Shown here piece after piece: positions 38,001 to 53,000 of a stretch of DNA of 64,000 nucleotides. A program made the position numbers and the translations under genes. The notes under the pieces are model-generated. The model worked only from the letters and a program-made list of their open reading frames with translations, was not told the origin of the DNA and ran no database searches. Every line of letters starts with the position of its first letter. Position 1 is the first letter of the stretch. Source of the stretch: Gibbula magus (lineage: Eukaryota > Mollusca > Gastropoda > Trochida > Trochidae); contig OW388290.1 of NCBI GenBank assembly GCA_936450465.1, forward strand, positions 23,487,457 through 23,551,456, given 5' to 3'.

Positions 38001-41000
38001 CCTTTCTATAGTCCTGGATTGGCTCTCGGGTCCGCAATTTAGGGATTTATCGGCAGTATCGCTGCAACTGCTTACTTGGAAGGCAGTTTTTCTAGTGGCG
38101 GTGGCGTCTGGCAGACGGGTAGGAGACATACATGCTATGTCCTCCAATCCCGAGCTTACAGTCTTCCACAGGGACAGAGTCAGCATTAGACTGCCAGACT
38201 CCTACCGGCCAAAAGTGGCCCACTCATTCCATGTCTCGGCCCCAATAGAATTACCGGCTCTTAGGCAACCGGCTGCATCAGGGTCTCAGGCCTCGCACGC
38301 ACACATTCTGGACGTGCGCAGGACGCTGAGAGCCTATCTCAAAAGAACGGCCTCCATCCGTAGAGATGAGCAACTCTTTTGTTGTTATGGGGGAGGTAAG
38401 CAGGGCTTACCTGCTTCTACGCAGACCATATCAAGATGGATTGTCTCGACGATCTGTCTTGCATATGTTCACAAGGGCCGTGAGCCCCCGGGTAACCTCA
38501 AGGCTCATTCGGTTAGGGCAGTTGCGACGTCTAAGGCGTACGCAGCGGCCCTGCCCATCGAAGAGATCTGCTCCGCTGCTATCTGGAGCCAGCCTAGCAC
38601 GTTCATTCGTCACTACCAACTCGACAGGCTCTCGGCGGAGCGTGCTCGGTTTGGTCAGACAGTTCTCTCCGGTGGGCAGAGTCGTCAACCCCCTAGCTGA
38701 ATGAGCAGAGGAGGGTTGTGCGTTCTGTTTTTAAATGTTACTAATGCCACTAATATCACGTTGATACTAAGGGCCCAAGTCCTTTTTTCCCAAGGTGACC
38801 TCCCTGGCTGAGGTCCCCCGCGGGGAGTTTATATGGTACCTTTTTTGCCCTCGTTCTCTCATTTCAAAAAAAGGGGGGGTGGGGGGGGGCGGGGTATTTT
38901 GACCAGTAAGGCGACTGCGAGTGCGCCAGGTAATCCCCAGGTCAATGTTGGTCTCCTCCAAGGTGGATTCGCAAGGTACTTTGGGTGAGTTAACTTTGTA
39001 TATTCATATATTCTGTGCGCCTTTGGGTGCAGTCTGAATGCCACTGCCTTAGATTCAATCTTTGGGAGTCTGTCTTATGCAATAAGTACCCCAAGGAGGA
39101 TCCCTTCTGAAAAAGAATCGAACTAACCTGTATAGGTTTCAGATTCTTTGAAGAGGATCCTCCTTGGGGTAGGGCCACCCACCTCCCCTTCATTCAGCCT
39201 GCATGACTGGATGGAAAAGTGGTGAGATTAGAGTTATCCGCCCCTGGTTGCATGACAACCGTAAGGGGTGGGGCTCGAAAGGGGTGACCCAAAGTACGTT
39301 TTTTTAGTTTTTTAACTATTTTTAAGTGGAAAATATAGTTACAACCTGTCATATATCAAAAATCAAGGATTTTATGCAATAAGTACCCCAAGGAGGATCC
39401 TCTTCAAAGAATCTGAAACCTATACAGGTTAGTTCGAATTTAAAAGGTTCTCACACCAATACAATCGTTCAAAACACTGTTTCACAAATATTTTACCCTA
39501 GTATTTTACATATTTTGCTCATTTCTGAACAAATGAAGCCAAATCTGCTATGAAAAGACTGTAAATGCAATATCCACTTCACTAATAGAAGAGTGTTTCA
39601 CTAAGTTGGATAACTCAACCAAATCCATTCTTTTGAATAAATATATCTACATTTAAACATTTTTCTTATTACTCAGATATACATTAAGTTTTAATTCTTC
39701 AGACCACTGACGAACCAATCAAAGGCAGAGTCGCCCCTTATGAGGAAGCACACTTCATCCGTATCTGACGAGTCCCAGGTGAGAGAGGCGGCGACTAAAC
39801 CTAAACGAGGCAGTACAGGTAGCATGACTCTCAACCTGAGCAACCCGGCGGACCTCATCATCGTACACTCCGGGGCCGTGCTCTCGATGTTTCATCTCCT
39901 GCCGGCTATAGAACTTGACTCAGATCTGCAGGTGAGAGTTTAGGATATTTGATTATATAGTTAAGAGTGTTATCCTCCTTTTATCAGTGAAATAAACCCT
40001 CTATCAGGCTGTAGTGGTGCTCTGCAATAACCTTTATCCCCACTCATGGGACGCCATCAGGACAATGTCATGATGTCATGGTGGGAGCTTGCTGCACATT
40101 TACCATTGAAACCGGTCAATTTCAACATAGATCATAGAAATATATAAACATATATATATAAACATAGAAATAATGACATAATGAATAGAATATCTTGATA
40201 TTTACCATGTTTATTTCATCGAGTAAGGGAGAAAAAATACCTCTTTCATGAGTTGCACAGTAGTTTGTTTTCATTTGTAAAGGTGCAGTTGGCAATACAT
40301 GAAAAAAATTTCCTCAGTTTTAGACTAAATAAGTTTAGAATGGCAATAACCCCTGGAAATTCAACACAGGTGAATTGACAAATCAAATCATTGTATCTGC
40401 AAAAAAATATATCAATCTATTTAATATAATTTTTTTTTACCAAAACTTAGTAATTACATGAATATCTTCTCAGACCAATAATGAAATGACTAAATTCAAT
40501 AACAAATGGAAATCCTTCTTCCAAATATTCAAGAAATAAGGTTTTGTTTGGATATCTCTATCAGTTTACCTTGAATGATCTTGTACACTATATTGATATA
40601 TTTATATATGTACCTTCATTGTACTCTGATCTTGTAACACTTGGGAACAAATAAAAAATATTTAAAAAAAAACGTGTTTATATCTCATGTGAACTTTGAA
40701 TTACATGAACATATTGTCTTCTCAACAGATATCACTGGACCTGCGAGTGTTTGTCGGAGAGACCCTGAAGACTCTACTGCGCACTGAGCGTAACCAACAA
40801 ATCATGTGTGACGGGCGCTTCCCTCATGAGTTGTTGAGCCACGGCAGTGTAGCACTAGCAGACGAATCACACCCACTTCATCCGTCACTACAGTACATGT
40901 TTGAGAGGCTGGCCTCTCAGTCACTAACTCCAAGAGATCTCAGGTAGTTCAGGGATTTCAGAATATTTCTCTATATTTCTTCAAGGATTTAACTTGTGGA

Positions 41001-44000
41001 AACCTCAGTGCCTTTTGAATAGAGGAATATTTGATATAAGAATGCAGATTTCAGATCAGTAAGTCAAGTTTAAGTTAAACTGAATGTGTGAAGAATCCCA
41101 AATATTTTAACAGAAAATTTCAGCTTTCAGGATATACTTGCTCATCCTTTATCAAGTCAGGAGCCCACAAGGTATTGTATCTTGCACAAATGTGAATTTT
41201 TTTGTTTCAATGTCCTTACAGAGATTTCATGCGACTCGGCTCGCCGCTGAACTGCCGAGCTGTAGATGAGAACTGTCAGACTGAGATGTGTGCTTGGCAC
41301 GACGCAGAGATGGTCACACATTCCGTGAACATGGAAGACAAGAAATCTACACAGGATATCGAGAAGAAATTGAAGTCCGCCGGCCAGACGGTACCTCTGA
41401 CGAGAGTCAAATGTCTTGTTTCCATGACAACACCACGAGACGCCCGGATGCATGGAGCGACGGTGACTCCGGCATTTGTAGAGTTTGATATGAATGCAGA
41501 GGGGTTTGCGTGCCTCTATCTGCCGAGTATAGCACCCCAGGGACCCCCGACACCATCAGTGGTTGGGGGTGTGGTGGGAAACTCAGAACCTGTTGTGATT
41601 GGAGGAGTAGGGACAGGTGAGTGATCACAAATTTACGTTGTTATATAGGTGGTGAATTTAGACATATTTTCTCAGATACCCTACAATCTATTCCATTATG
41701 AGAAAAACATTGGGATTTTTTAAGTGTCAGAGCAAAGAGTCTATAAGCCTGGGTCCTTATTTTCGAAATGTTAGTAGTTTTAATAATTCTTAACTTTGAT
41801 AGTAACCCATGTGTTGAGAATGGGCTTAATAAATTTGTAGGCCTACGAACATTTCGAACATAAGGGCCCAGTTCTATATTTATCTGAAAAACTAGTTTGA
41901 AATCCTCCTATCCTGTCACCTACATCTACGTATAGCAAATCCAAAATGTCACATCGAACTGTTTGATAAAACTCCACTCCCTTCATTGCAGGAGAGCGAG
42001 TGTTCCCACCACAGTCTGGACTAACGTTCTCAACATGGTTCTGTGTTGACAAGTTCAGCACTGTGACACAGGACGCCCACCCTGTACGTCTCCTCACCGT
42101 CGTGCGCAACCTGCAGGGTCGCGATGAGAACCTTATCTGTCTGAGTGTCACTCTTGCCTCACGAGATAGAGCACTCATAGTGGCCACACAGGAGACTTAC
42201 ATGCCAAACTCTGGTAAGTAGAGTTGTCTCCCTTTAACATTAATCTCTCGATTTATCTCGGGTATAAATTTCCCTTTGTCATATTGGATATTGTGAAGGA
42301 TTATCTGCAAAAATAGTCATGATGTTCTCTTAAATTGGACAATTTCAGTGACCTTGTTATTTTCAAACCAACTATATGAGCTACAGAGCTAGCTCTATTT
42401 TTCTTATGAATACATTATAATTCATATTTGTGCAACAACAACGTGAGGCATAGATATATGATAAATTTTTAGTACAATGATTTGGCAGAAATACATATGA
42501 AAATACATACTCATCATCCTAATATTCCATGTCTTACCCATATCCAGTGAGTGGGTGTGAGCATGAACAAGAGGCGACGCTTAACGACAACACGGTGCGG
42601 TTCTGGTGCCCAGAGATGACGCAGGAAGGACAGTGGCACCACCTGGTTCTCATCTTCAATCGCGCTGGTATCATGAAGAACAGCAGCGTCAGTCTGTTTG
42701 TGGACGGGGACCATGTGCAGACTCAGAAGGTAGGTATATTAAATGAGCCAAATTGATGGCCTTAGAACTATGCTTGCCGCTAATGGCTGCAATATTGCCA
42801 AAGCAGCGTTGATCTTTAGCCTGCTGGATTGTTTTCAGGCTTTTAGAGGGCATCAGATTTGTAAAATTGTAACAATTACGTCATATGGGTATCCTTCATG
42901 TAAAGCTTTTCACACCCACTCACTTAGAACTATGTTATATTTGCCATTTACCATCTATTTGTATACATCCTTATTGCCAGATAATGCTTTATTCATCATG
43001 TACCAAGAAATGTGTTATGTGCTCTAATAAAGTTGTATTAATTTGGCATTACAAAATCTACCAAATGACTCTCCAGCTTCACTACATCTCCCCAAACCTG
43101 GGTGGAGGAGGCACAGCAAGCCCGACAGCCTTCACCTCGGTTTTTGCATACATTGGAACTCCACCACAGTTGAGACGAAACTCTCGCCTCACATTCAGAC
43201 AGGGACCTTGTCACCTCCTCGAGGATATCATCTCCACGTCAACAGTGCAAAACGTCTACAATCTCGGACCTACGTACATCGGAAGCTTTCAGGCACCAGT
43301 GCTAGGTTAGTAATGTGCTGGTTTATTTAGCATCCCTGTCGTTCAGAAGTTCATTATTCAATACCTTAATGTGAGGAATATTTATTTATTTATTGATCAG
43401 ATGCACTGGCATTTGTTGAGGATGAAATGTGTTAGTGTTCTTAGTAAGTGAATTTCAATGATATACTTGAAATTACCGTAATGTATTGATACCCCAACTG
43501 ACCTGTCGACATGAACACTGTTTTCAGTCGATGGTGAAGTCTCTGGGCCATTCATAGGCGAGGAGAAAGTGATGTTCGGAGTTCACGCTCACGCCATGTC
43601 CCAGATGACGATAGCGAAGATCAGGAAAGTCTACAACAAAGTGGACAGCAAGTCTATAGCTAAACAGGTAAAGTAGCATTGAAAATCCTTTCAATCCATT
43701 CTTTGTGTAAGGTATATATTTACTATTTCAAAATGTGTTTGAGGCCTCAAGTACAATAATTCTGTCTTTATGGTTGTGATGTGTTTCTCTCCATTTCTTT
43801 GTTGCTAATATACAAGACATTCGAAATGTGATTGTAACCATTTAATTTGTAGTTGGCCATGTCAGCACATGAGAACGCTACTCCCATTCGCATTCTGCAT
43901 AACTCAGCTGGGCATCTGGCAGGTTCCGCACGATGTCTTGGTGCAATACTCATGGGATATCTTGGTAAGATTATTTTCATTACAATGAAATCTTTGACAA

Positions 44001-47000
44001 TGTCAAGATCTTATATTTTGAGAAATTTAATAATTCTCTTCAATATGTACAAGTAAGATCTATTATACAAATAAACAAAAGAAAACCAGTTTTTCTGGAT
44101 AACAACTTCTTTATGTATAGAATAAAACATGCCAAAGGGTCTTTATGAGATTTAAAACCCGCAACCCGAGGGATAAACACGAGGGGCGTTACCCAAGGGT
44201 AAGGGTTTTAAATCTCATAAACACCCTTTGGCATGTTTTATCAAGCTTACAAACTGACCCCGTGGTTAAATTTATAAAATTTGTTCATATATTCTAATTG
44301 ATAGTGCGAAAAAGTAAAGGAGTCCTCCGTAAAATATCCCCTTTTGGTGAAAGGCAATTGGGTATAAAGGGAACTTAAGTAACAACCTAGTCCCTGTAGC
44401 ACAGTGGTATCATCGCTGCGCTTCGTGTGCAGGAGTATGGAGGTTTCAGCTTTAAGACGGGCTATTGCAAAAACATTTGGAGATTGATGTTTGAAATTAC
44501 AGTTCTTTTCCAATAGAGTTAAACATAACATGCACTAACTTTCATCTTAAACTTAACATCTCAGTATTAAATATAGATATTTGAAGATGGGCATTATTAA
44601 GATAATTGCCTGGTGTAGAGGGAAATTAGGTTGGAATCCCAGGGATTATGTGATAATACATCCACATAGGAATTAATGAGTATAATGTTATAGGCAGTAT
44701 AGTGGTGTGACGTCAGGTTTGTAATGTGTAGATAGACAACTTTTCAGAGTATATGCTCACTCCTTCATCAGGTGGAATGTGGGCGTATCTCCTACTTTGT
44801 GTTATATCCCCCCCCTACATTCCACCTAATGAAGGAGTGAGCATATACTCCGTAACTACACAATTAAGAAGTTGTTATCCAGAAAATCTTGTTTTCTTAT
44901 GTATTTCACTTATAAATGCCCCTCAAGCCTTGACAAATAAACAAGTAAGACAGATATTGACATTTTGGGCCTCCTTATGGTTTGCTTTTGATTAAATACT
45001 TTTCTTTTACCCCCAGTCACATTTATTGCTGCCATGTTGTTGAGAAGTTTTGAAGTGACATCAACAGCTGATCATAAATCAACTCCCTCAAGACCAGGCT
45101 AAATATTTCCCTAAGAGTTAAATCTGTTTATATATCCTCTTTGCAGGAGTGCGTACATTTTGTCCACGTCCTGTGGCAAAGATGCTGGACAATGTGGGAG
45201 GTACCTCAGCGCTGTTGGGTCTGATTGCCATGGCAACGGATGTGGAGGGACTTTACGCGGCGGTGAAGGCGCTTGTGTGTGTGGTGAGGAGCAACAAGTC
45301 GGCCATGTGGGACATGGACCGCATCAGGGGCTACCAGGTGGGTCGGGTTTATATTACGACATGTTGATGACACATAGTCAGTGGGGGGGACTTGATTTGC
45401 CAGCTGGGCTATCGCCCGGGTCGCCTGTTTTCACCGGCAACCCGGTTGTGAAGCAGCGACGCACTTGATTCAGGCGGGCGGGTGTTCAATATCGCCTTCT
45501 TAGCCCGGTTGACCCGGTTTCAAATGAGCTGGCTATCGTGGGCGATAATGGCGGCATATGGACCAAACTCGTTTTTGCATATTTGAAAATATTGTATATC
45601 TTTCCATCTAAACATTTTCAAGACAATAATTTAAATAAGAGAACTGAACAGAAGTAATAATATTGTTCATCATTGTTGAGATATCGTTGTCATTGTCGCA
45701 CTTTAGAAAAATTTTATTGTTAGTTGGCTTTGATGGTTGCCATAACAATAACCTGAATCAACTTGATTTGTTTTGTCTGCTCGGATCACCCGGGTAGACC
45801 GCTCACATGACCGGGCTATACCCAGGATAGTGCAAATCAAGTGCCCCCATCTTTTAAAAAGGAAATTAAGATTTTTGAAGAAATATGTGTTTGAATTTCT
45901 GTTTTGTGAAATGAATAACAAATACAATGACTGACTTGAGAATGTGTCTGTATGATTGCTTTTGACATTTTTCAGATACCCTTTGTTCAAAGTTTTATAG
46001 AGGTTTACCAAAAGGCAAATTAAAATTCATACTTTCATTGCTAAATCAGCTGGTAAAAGGTTAAGAAAATACAAATGAATGTATCATGATACTGTCTGAA
46101 TCTTGTAAGATTCATGTTTTTTTAACGCCTGCAATATGTGTACGTATGTTGTAGATGCTGGCGATGTTGTACAAGAAGAAGAGGCACCTTCTCAACAGCC
46201 ACATCCTGCACCTGACTTTCTCCCTGGTCGGAACCGTCGACAGCGGCAGGGAGAGCTCCGCCATTCCTAACCAGAACTCATTCCAGGACCTGCTTTGTGA
46301 TCTAGAGGTATTTTAATCTTGATAAACATTTAACCTTTAGCCTGCTGGATTGTTTTCAGGTTTTTGCAGAGAGCGTCAGATTTGTAAATTTGTAACAATT
46401 ACGTCACATGGGTATCCTTCATTTAAAGTTTTTCTCGCCTTAGTAATTAACATAATTTTAAAATAATTAAAATAAATATCTGAGTCACATTTTTTTCTAA
46501 CTTATTATTGTCATGAAAAATTATTAATTAATGTAATATTTTTCAAATATCAATTATTTTTACACTTGTCTATGGAAAAAATGAAATAATACAGTAGTTC
46601 TAAAATTGTACTACATTTTAAAACTCGAATTATTTTGTCAATAATTATTTATGCAGCCCAATTTTTACACCATTTTGTTCAGAATTAAATGTTATACCAG
46701 AAAAAAATTATGTTGATGATATGTGTTTTCCTTTCAGAAAACAAGAGCCCGTCATAAACGATCTCCGTTGTATTTATAAAATTACGACGTAATTTGTAAC
46801 AATGGATATTCCTCAATGAACAATGCATTTACTTCCGTGAGAAATATTTGCAAAATAATGCATCCATCGTAATAAAATTTACACAAAAAGTTAACACATC
46901 TATTCACTTTTCTGTGTTCCAAATATAAGCATATGACATTACAGTTTTTATATTTTCCAACGTCAATCAGTCATCGATATCTCGAAACATGACAGTCAAC

Positions 47001-50000
47001 AAACACTCGCCGCTCGCCATTGTTATGCATTTCCTTCGCCGATTACAGATTTGTTCAAATCAAAAAATCTAATGATCTAAATCATTTTGAAAATATTCCG
47101 TTTAAAACCAAAGTTAGAAGACATTTTTCCAAATGTCTGTTGAATATTTAATGTAAACATGGTCTTGAAAAGTTTAAAAATACAATCAAAATTTCGTTCG
47201 GGTAGCGTCTTAAGATCTCACTTGTGACTTTACTTATGTAAGTTAGTTTGTGGCCCACTGATTTGTAGATTCAAGGTAAGGTCACAGTTAGATCTTCATC
47301 CTTATGTAGTACAATAGTTTAAGATATTTATTTTAATGTTCCAGGTGTGGCACGAGGCCCCAGGGGATCTGCAGAGATCGCTTTATGAACACTTCTATGA
47401 GCTGCTTACTGAGTCCAGGTTGGTGTGAAGTCTTCACAGAATTTTAGTCAGAAAACCAAATGGATATCCATTTTCATCAAGCATGGGTAGTTTGAATGGA
47501 TGCTCATTTGTTTTATCAAGCTACTGCGATAAGGTAGTAATGTAGAAACTATTTGTTACACGCTTAGTTTGTACTTTAAATGTTAAATAGCACCCATGCT
47601 GTTCTCCTCCCAACTGATCAGAATACTCTGTTTGTTCCCATTCTCTTCCCACAGAGGTTACCCATTCAGATTTTTTCTTTTAACCTATATCAAGCAATTC
47701 GTTGGTTTGTAATAGTTGTGCAATCAGCAATGATGTTTGGATGAAAATATGGACGTAAGCAGTGTTCCACTTTCACTGCCAGGGGATTATGCAAGAAAAG
47801 TAAAATATCTCTTATATACAACAGAGGTAACAATTGAAAGTCTGAAAGGAGTAACCTCTGTGGGAGGAGAATGTGTTTGTACCACAAATGCTTCAGATGA
47901 TTACTTTCACATCAATGCCTTTCTCCTCCCTCTGCAGGCTAAAAGTGATAATATATAGAACACAATGTAAGGGTTAAAAAGCACCCATGTCGTTCTCCTC
48001 CCTCCCAAGCGACCAGAAGGTGTTAGATATTCTGTTTGTACTATAAATGCTAAAGATGATCACTTTAACATCCGTGCCTCTCTCTTCTCCCACTGCAGTG
48101 ACCAGAAAGTGAACCACGGCATGATGCGAGAGATTGGACTGGTGGACAGGTTACTCCACATCCTACATGACGTCAAACTGACCCACCTCACAATACAGAC
48201 CATCTCGTCCGTCGTCTTTGAATTGCTGCAGGGGACTCCGGATACACACGCCATGCTCAGGTACGAACTCGTTACAATAGTAGGCATGTTATTAGCAGTC
48301 TTTACTAAAAATCTACTCTTTGATGATATTAATAATTTAACGCCTAATATCCAATGCAGTGCTGTTCACTGGCGGTACATTATGTACATTATTACCCTGA
48401 AGGAATTGTACTTTCGGTACCGATATTAAGCACGACCATAAAGGTCCATACTTGCCGTGTTCAGGTACCTATTTAGACAGCTGGGTTGACTGAGCGCAAT
48501 GTGGATGAAATGTCTTGCCCAAGAACACAACACAGCTTCAAACACAAATATTTGGTGTCTCCACCGGGATTCGAACCGGCACCGTTGGCGTAACAGGCCA
48601 GCACATTAAACACTACACCACTGTGCTTCACACTGTTTTGAACAGGTCAACCTGCATACTGCAGGAATATATACTCATTTAGAGTTTCAACCATGTACTG
48701 AATTTCCTCAAAAACAACCCCAGGGTTCTATTTCGTTCAGCACCCATTTATCCCTCGGGTTCTATTCGAGGCCCAGGTTGTACTCGAGGAAATACGTTAG
48801 GCCTTAAATTCTTATTCAGGACCCAGGATGTATTTATCTAATCACCCAATGATCCCCAGGTTAAATTTGGAATCTGGGTAATATTCAAGGAAATACTGTA
48901 TGTATTTGAGCCAAGCCATCCATATCATACTATTCTTTCCTGGTTACTATTAGTTCAATGTAAGACAGAATACTGCACTTCTCTTGCTATCATTTATCCT
49001 CAGATTTGGTCAGTTCCTGGTGTCTACAATCCCCTCCCCCAACTTGAATGAGAAGTTGATAAATCTGCAGGTGAATGGAAGCAGCCAGCCCGACACTGAC
49101 AACAGCACTTCTCCCTCTGCATCCCAACAAGACATACCAGGTACGTGTGAACCGTTGTCTCTCATTCACAGTTTCAAACATTATTTTGGATTTTCAAGTA
49201 ATTTTGTACAATAGGGTTAAAGCTTGAACTCTTTTGTCTATTAAAACCCTTTTTAGTAGCTTCTTCCATGAATATGTCTTTTGATTTACTGAAGTTTGTT
49301 GTGAATGTCCGGTACATGCACGAAGTGAAAGGAGTGGCCCCAAACAGTGTTCCATCGTGTGGAACATGATCCATTGCTGTAAGGCTTGTACCTACTATTT
49401 CAAGGGAACATGTTCACCACACCCAGAACAGTGTTCGGAGAGACACTCCTTTCACTTCCCACATGTCCTGAACATTTGAAACAAACTTCAGAAATCGAAA
49501 GGAGCAGGCCTGTGCTTACTGTGTATTTGCCAGTTTATCTGGAAATTATTATGGGTAGGCCATTGGAATATTCACACATTTATGCCTGTTCTGGTTAAAA
49601 ACTAATCCTAATTTGGCCATTGGTCATATCTTTGACTTTACCTTATTTATGATATAATTATACCCCCACTACGACGTAGTCGGGGATATATTGCGATCCG
49701 CGTGTCTGTCCGTCCGTCTATGTGTCCGAAATCGTTATCGGAGCATATCTCAAAAACTAATTGACTTGGTAATTTCAAATTTGGTATGGAAGTAACCCAG
49801 TTGATGCTTTTGTGCCTTTTAGGGGTCTCAACTCCAAGGTCCAAATAATTCTTGAAATATTGACCAAAAACGGTCCGATTTTTAGACTTTGTCTCGTTTC
49901 CGGAGCGTATCTCAAAAACTGTATGACTTTGAAACTTTAATTTGGTTTGGAAATAACGTTCATGGCGTTCATAATTTTGGAAATTTTTTTATTTGTGTAA

Positions 50001-53000
50001 TTTCTGGAGCATAACTAAAAAACTATATACCTTGAAAACTTAAATAAGGATGTTGCCTACCTGTATGATATTGTTGTGCCTTTCATTGGTTTAAAATCCA
50101 CGGTTCAAATAATTAAAATAATATTTCATTAAAAACAATCATTGTTATTCATTGACATGATTGACTAGATTATATTGTCCAATTTATTTATACTGTATGA
50201 AGGCGATCAAACTACTTGTTGATAATGGATTTATTTGATAGTTTTTTGATGTTATCATTCCATAGCAAGAATTATTTGAATTTTGGGTTCGATACAGATG
50301 TACAATTAATTTTCCACAATATTTTTCAGCAGAGACAAACAATGTGGTACAGATGCACACAATCAAACTGAGGAACACACTACTGGAGTTTGTTCTCAAA
50401 CTCATCATGCCTCCTGGCTCAAACAAGATCGATCAGTAGTAAGTTTCTATGTTATTTAAGTCATATCTTGTTTTAAAAATTCTGTCTTAAAGATGCTTAT
50501 CCTTTTATCTCTTTTCTCCAAAAATCAATACCAAAGCAAATTCATTCTAAAATTATCATCTGTAAGAGATATTATTTGTACATCCTTTTCTCTTCATTTC
50601 TCCCAAAATCAATCACCAAACTGATTCCTTTGAAGAATTACTTACCTTTGAAGATCTTAATCTCACTTATGAATTTCGTCAACCTAAGTGTATATGAAAA
50701 GTGTAATGATAACTTAGGCTTTGAATATTGTATCGACTGTCGACAGAATGTTTTTCAATTAAGCACAACTTTAAATGTATTTTCCTCTCCCTCCAGCACA
50801 TGTGAAGAGCTACAGAAGATCCTTGGATTTGATTGGTTGCTGCTGTTCATGCAGCCACATCTTCATCAGACAACAGTGGTGCTGGCACTCCGTATCCTGA
50901 TCACTATGTTCCGTAACCCCAACAACATCAACCGCTTCCGAGAGGGCAGCTACGGGAGCGGTTGGCTTGGAGACACTGAGAATGTCCTCAAGAATCAGAT
51001 GGCAACCATGTTAGGTGAGGCTGAATTCTTTTATAGCAAATTTGCATCAGATATGTTTTGCAAAATTACTTGATAATATCTCTTGGTATGTACACCATTG
51101 TTTAGATTCAATTCAGAATTTGCCCTAGGTTCTTGCTCATGATACAATATACCTTAGCATTAGGTAAGCTTCATTGCAGATATTCACATTGCAAGATAAT
51201 CATTTACGAGGGCAGTGAAATTAGATATTTTCATTATTATTTTCATGAATTCTTCATGATTCAACATTTAAAATGAAAGGCTGTGACAACGATCTAGTTG
51301 ATTTCCTAATGAATAGATATGAAATAAGCATGCTTGTTTATGTTTCATGTAAATGTTACGGAAATTCATTCATTCTTAACATGATTTGCATGTTGTTTAT
51401 TTAGGATTCAATATGGGCACAACATCAAAGGGCCACGAACGTGAGGTTAATTCCGAGGTTTGCCATGTACCAGGATTCCTGGCTCTGCAGTGGCTGCTTC
51501 CTCGTCACACGGACGTGTCGGCAATCTACTTCCTCCTCATGGCTCTCATGCTCGGTCAGCACTCGAAAGAACTGCCAACTGACGTTCAGGTAGAGGCGAA
51601 AACGAGGTCGCTTGGGACGGTATATTTCTCTCTTTGACTTCTCGGTGTTGTCAGTTGTGGTTGACACACTCCTTGGTTCCTGCAGATCTTTGTTTCAGAA
51701 TCACTCCTCTAGGGATTGAACACAGTAGATTCTTGTGTATCATAAGATCTCTTTCTTTCTAGAATCACAACTTCATATAGGATATCTTATTTCCAGAGTC
51801 ACAATGTTGTATAGGAATTTCTACAGAGTAGAAAGGAATTTAGTTTGTTAGAAGTTGAATGATATGACTATTATTAGCTCTTTAGACACCTTTTATATTT
51901 TCATTTTTTTTCACAATTTGTTTTCTGAAATGTTCAATATAACCCCTATTTTGTCAATCACAAGGCATGTGTATTTAAAAGGTAATAGGGTGTTTGAAGG
52001 TTTTAGGTATCCTGGGTTTCTTCCCTATGTTGCAAAGTAGATCAACATTAAATCAGGTGTTTAAAGTTAAAGTCAAATAAGATGTTTCAGATATCCTAAA
52101 CAAATATATTTTCTTGATATAACTTTTTAGTAGCAAGTCCTATGATCTATCTTTTCCTGCATCTTCTTTCTTTCTTTCTTAGTGATGTTAAGACATTAAA
52201 CTTTTGTAAATTCATAAAGGATGAACAATTGATAGCATAAAAGGAAATGTATGTTATAGTAATTTTTAAAAAGTAAGTAAATAATAAGAAAATATTTATG
52301 TATATTTAAAAATAAGAAAAATTGTAAATTTGATAAAATTTTACGATCTTTATTTCCCAAAAATGTTCTCATATAGTCATGCTATATCTATTCCATAGCT
52401 GAACCTTGACGCGGTGTGGACGGTGATATTCGGAGTGCCGGCCAGTAAGCCAGTGTCCCTGCTTGCCAAGGAGAGAGTGGACCTCGTACCAGATGCAGCC
52501 TTCGTCATCCTGGCTATGATCAGATCCATGCTGAATTATAACGTAAGTGCTAAGCAGCGTTTGGTACATTTGTGATAGATTTTGTCAAACATTTCTACAG
52601 TCCAGTATTTCCAATTGCACTGAACTGTTCACTATAGAAATGAGAAGTATGAAACTAGTAGTATGATGCAATGTGAAAGCTGCTTAGATAATCAGGGGAT
52701 TGAAGTAGCCTAGCAGATATGATTACCCTGATTGAGAAGTATGGATATTTTATGAATGCTATTTATACTGATTGTGATCTCGTAGACTTTTACTTAACAA
52801 AATAAACCCCTACCTACAATGTGACACAAACCTGCAAAGAATGCTGTAAATTATTGTTCACTGCATAACTTCTTTAAGTTCACCATCAAAGGATCTTCAC
52901 TGAGGTATTCTTTTATCTATATATTTGCTTGAGAAATGAAATGGCCTCTATCATAAAGGAAGAATTTCATACAATATGCTTTTGATCTAATCATGATAAT

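Larger units (their letters stand above)
32811..39435 (+). mobile_element. Full-length DIRS-type tyrosine-recombinase retrotransposon
   Basis: The element has the DIRS layout: left inverted terminal repeat (to 33016), gag, RT-RNase H-methyltransferase, tyrosine recombinase, internal complementary region and right inverted terminal repeat (from 39211). Both extremities carry GTTC. The two terminal repeats match over about 190 bp with roughly two differences. All three coding frames lack internal stops and keep their key motifs, so the copy looks young and possibly autonomous. It sits in intron 16 in the sense orientation of WDFY3. DIRS elements integrate by a tyrosine recombinase and make no target duplication, in agreement with the flanks. 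The interior is GC-rich against an AT-rich host intron. Confidence 0.92.

Noticed and set aside
38869..38900. G-run as a possible G-quadruplex regulator in the DIRS 3' part
   Set aside because: Long G homopolymers are present, but nothing links them to a function and length errors are common there.
48560..48630. Possible minus-strand tRNA
   Set aside because: Has a B box and A-box-like sequence but no cloverleaf, and is continuous with a SINE body.
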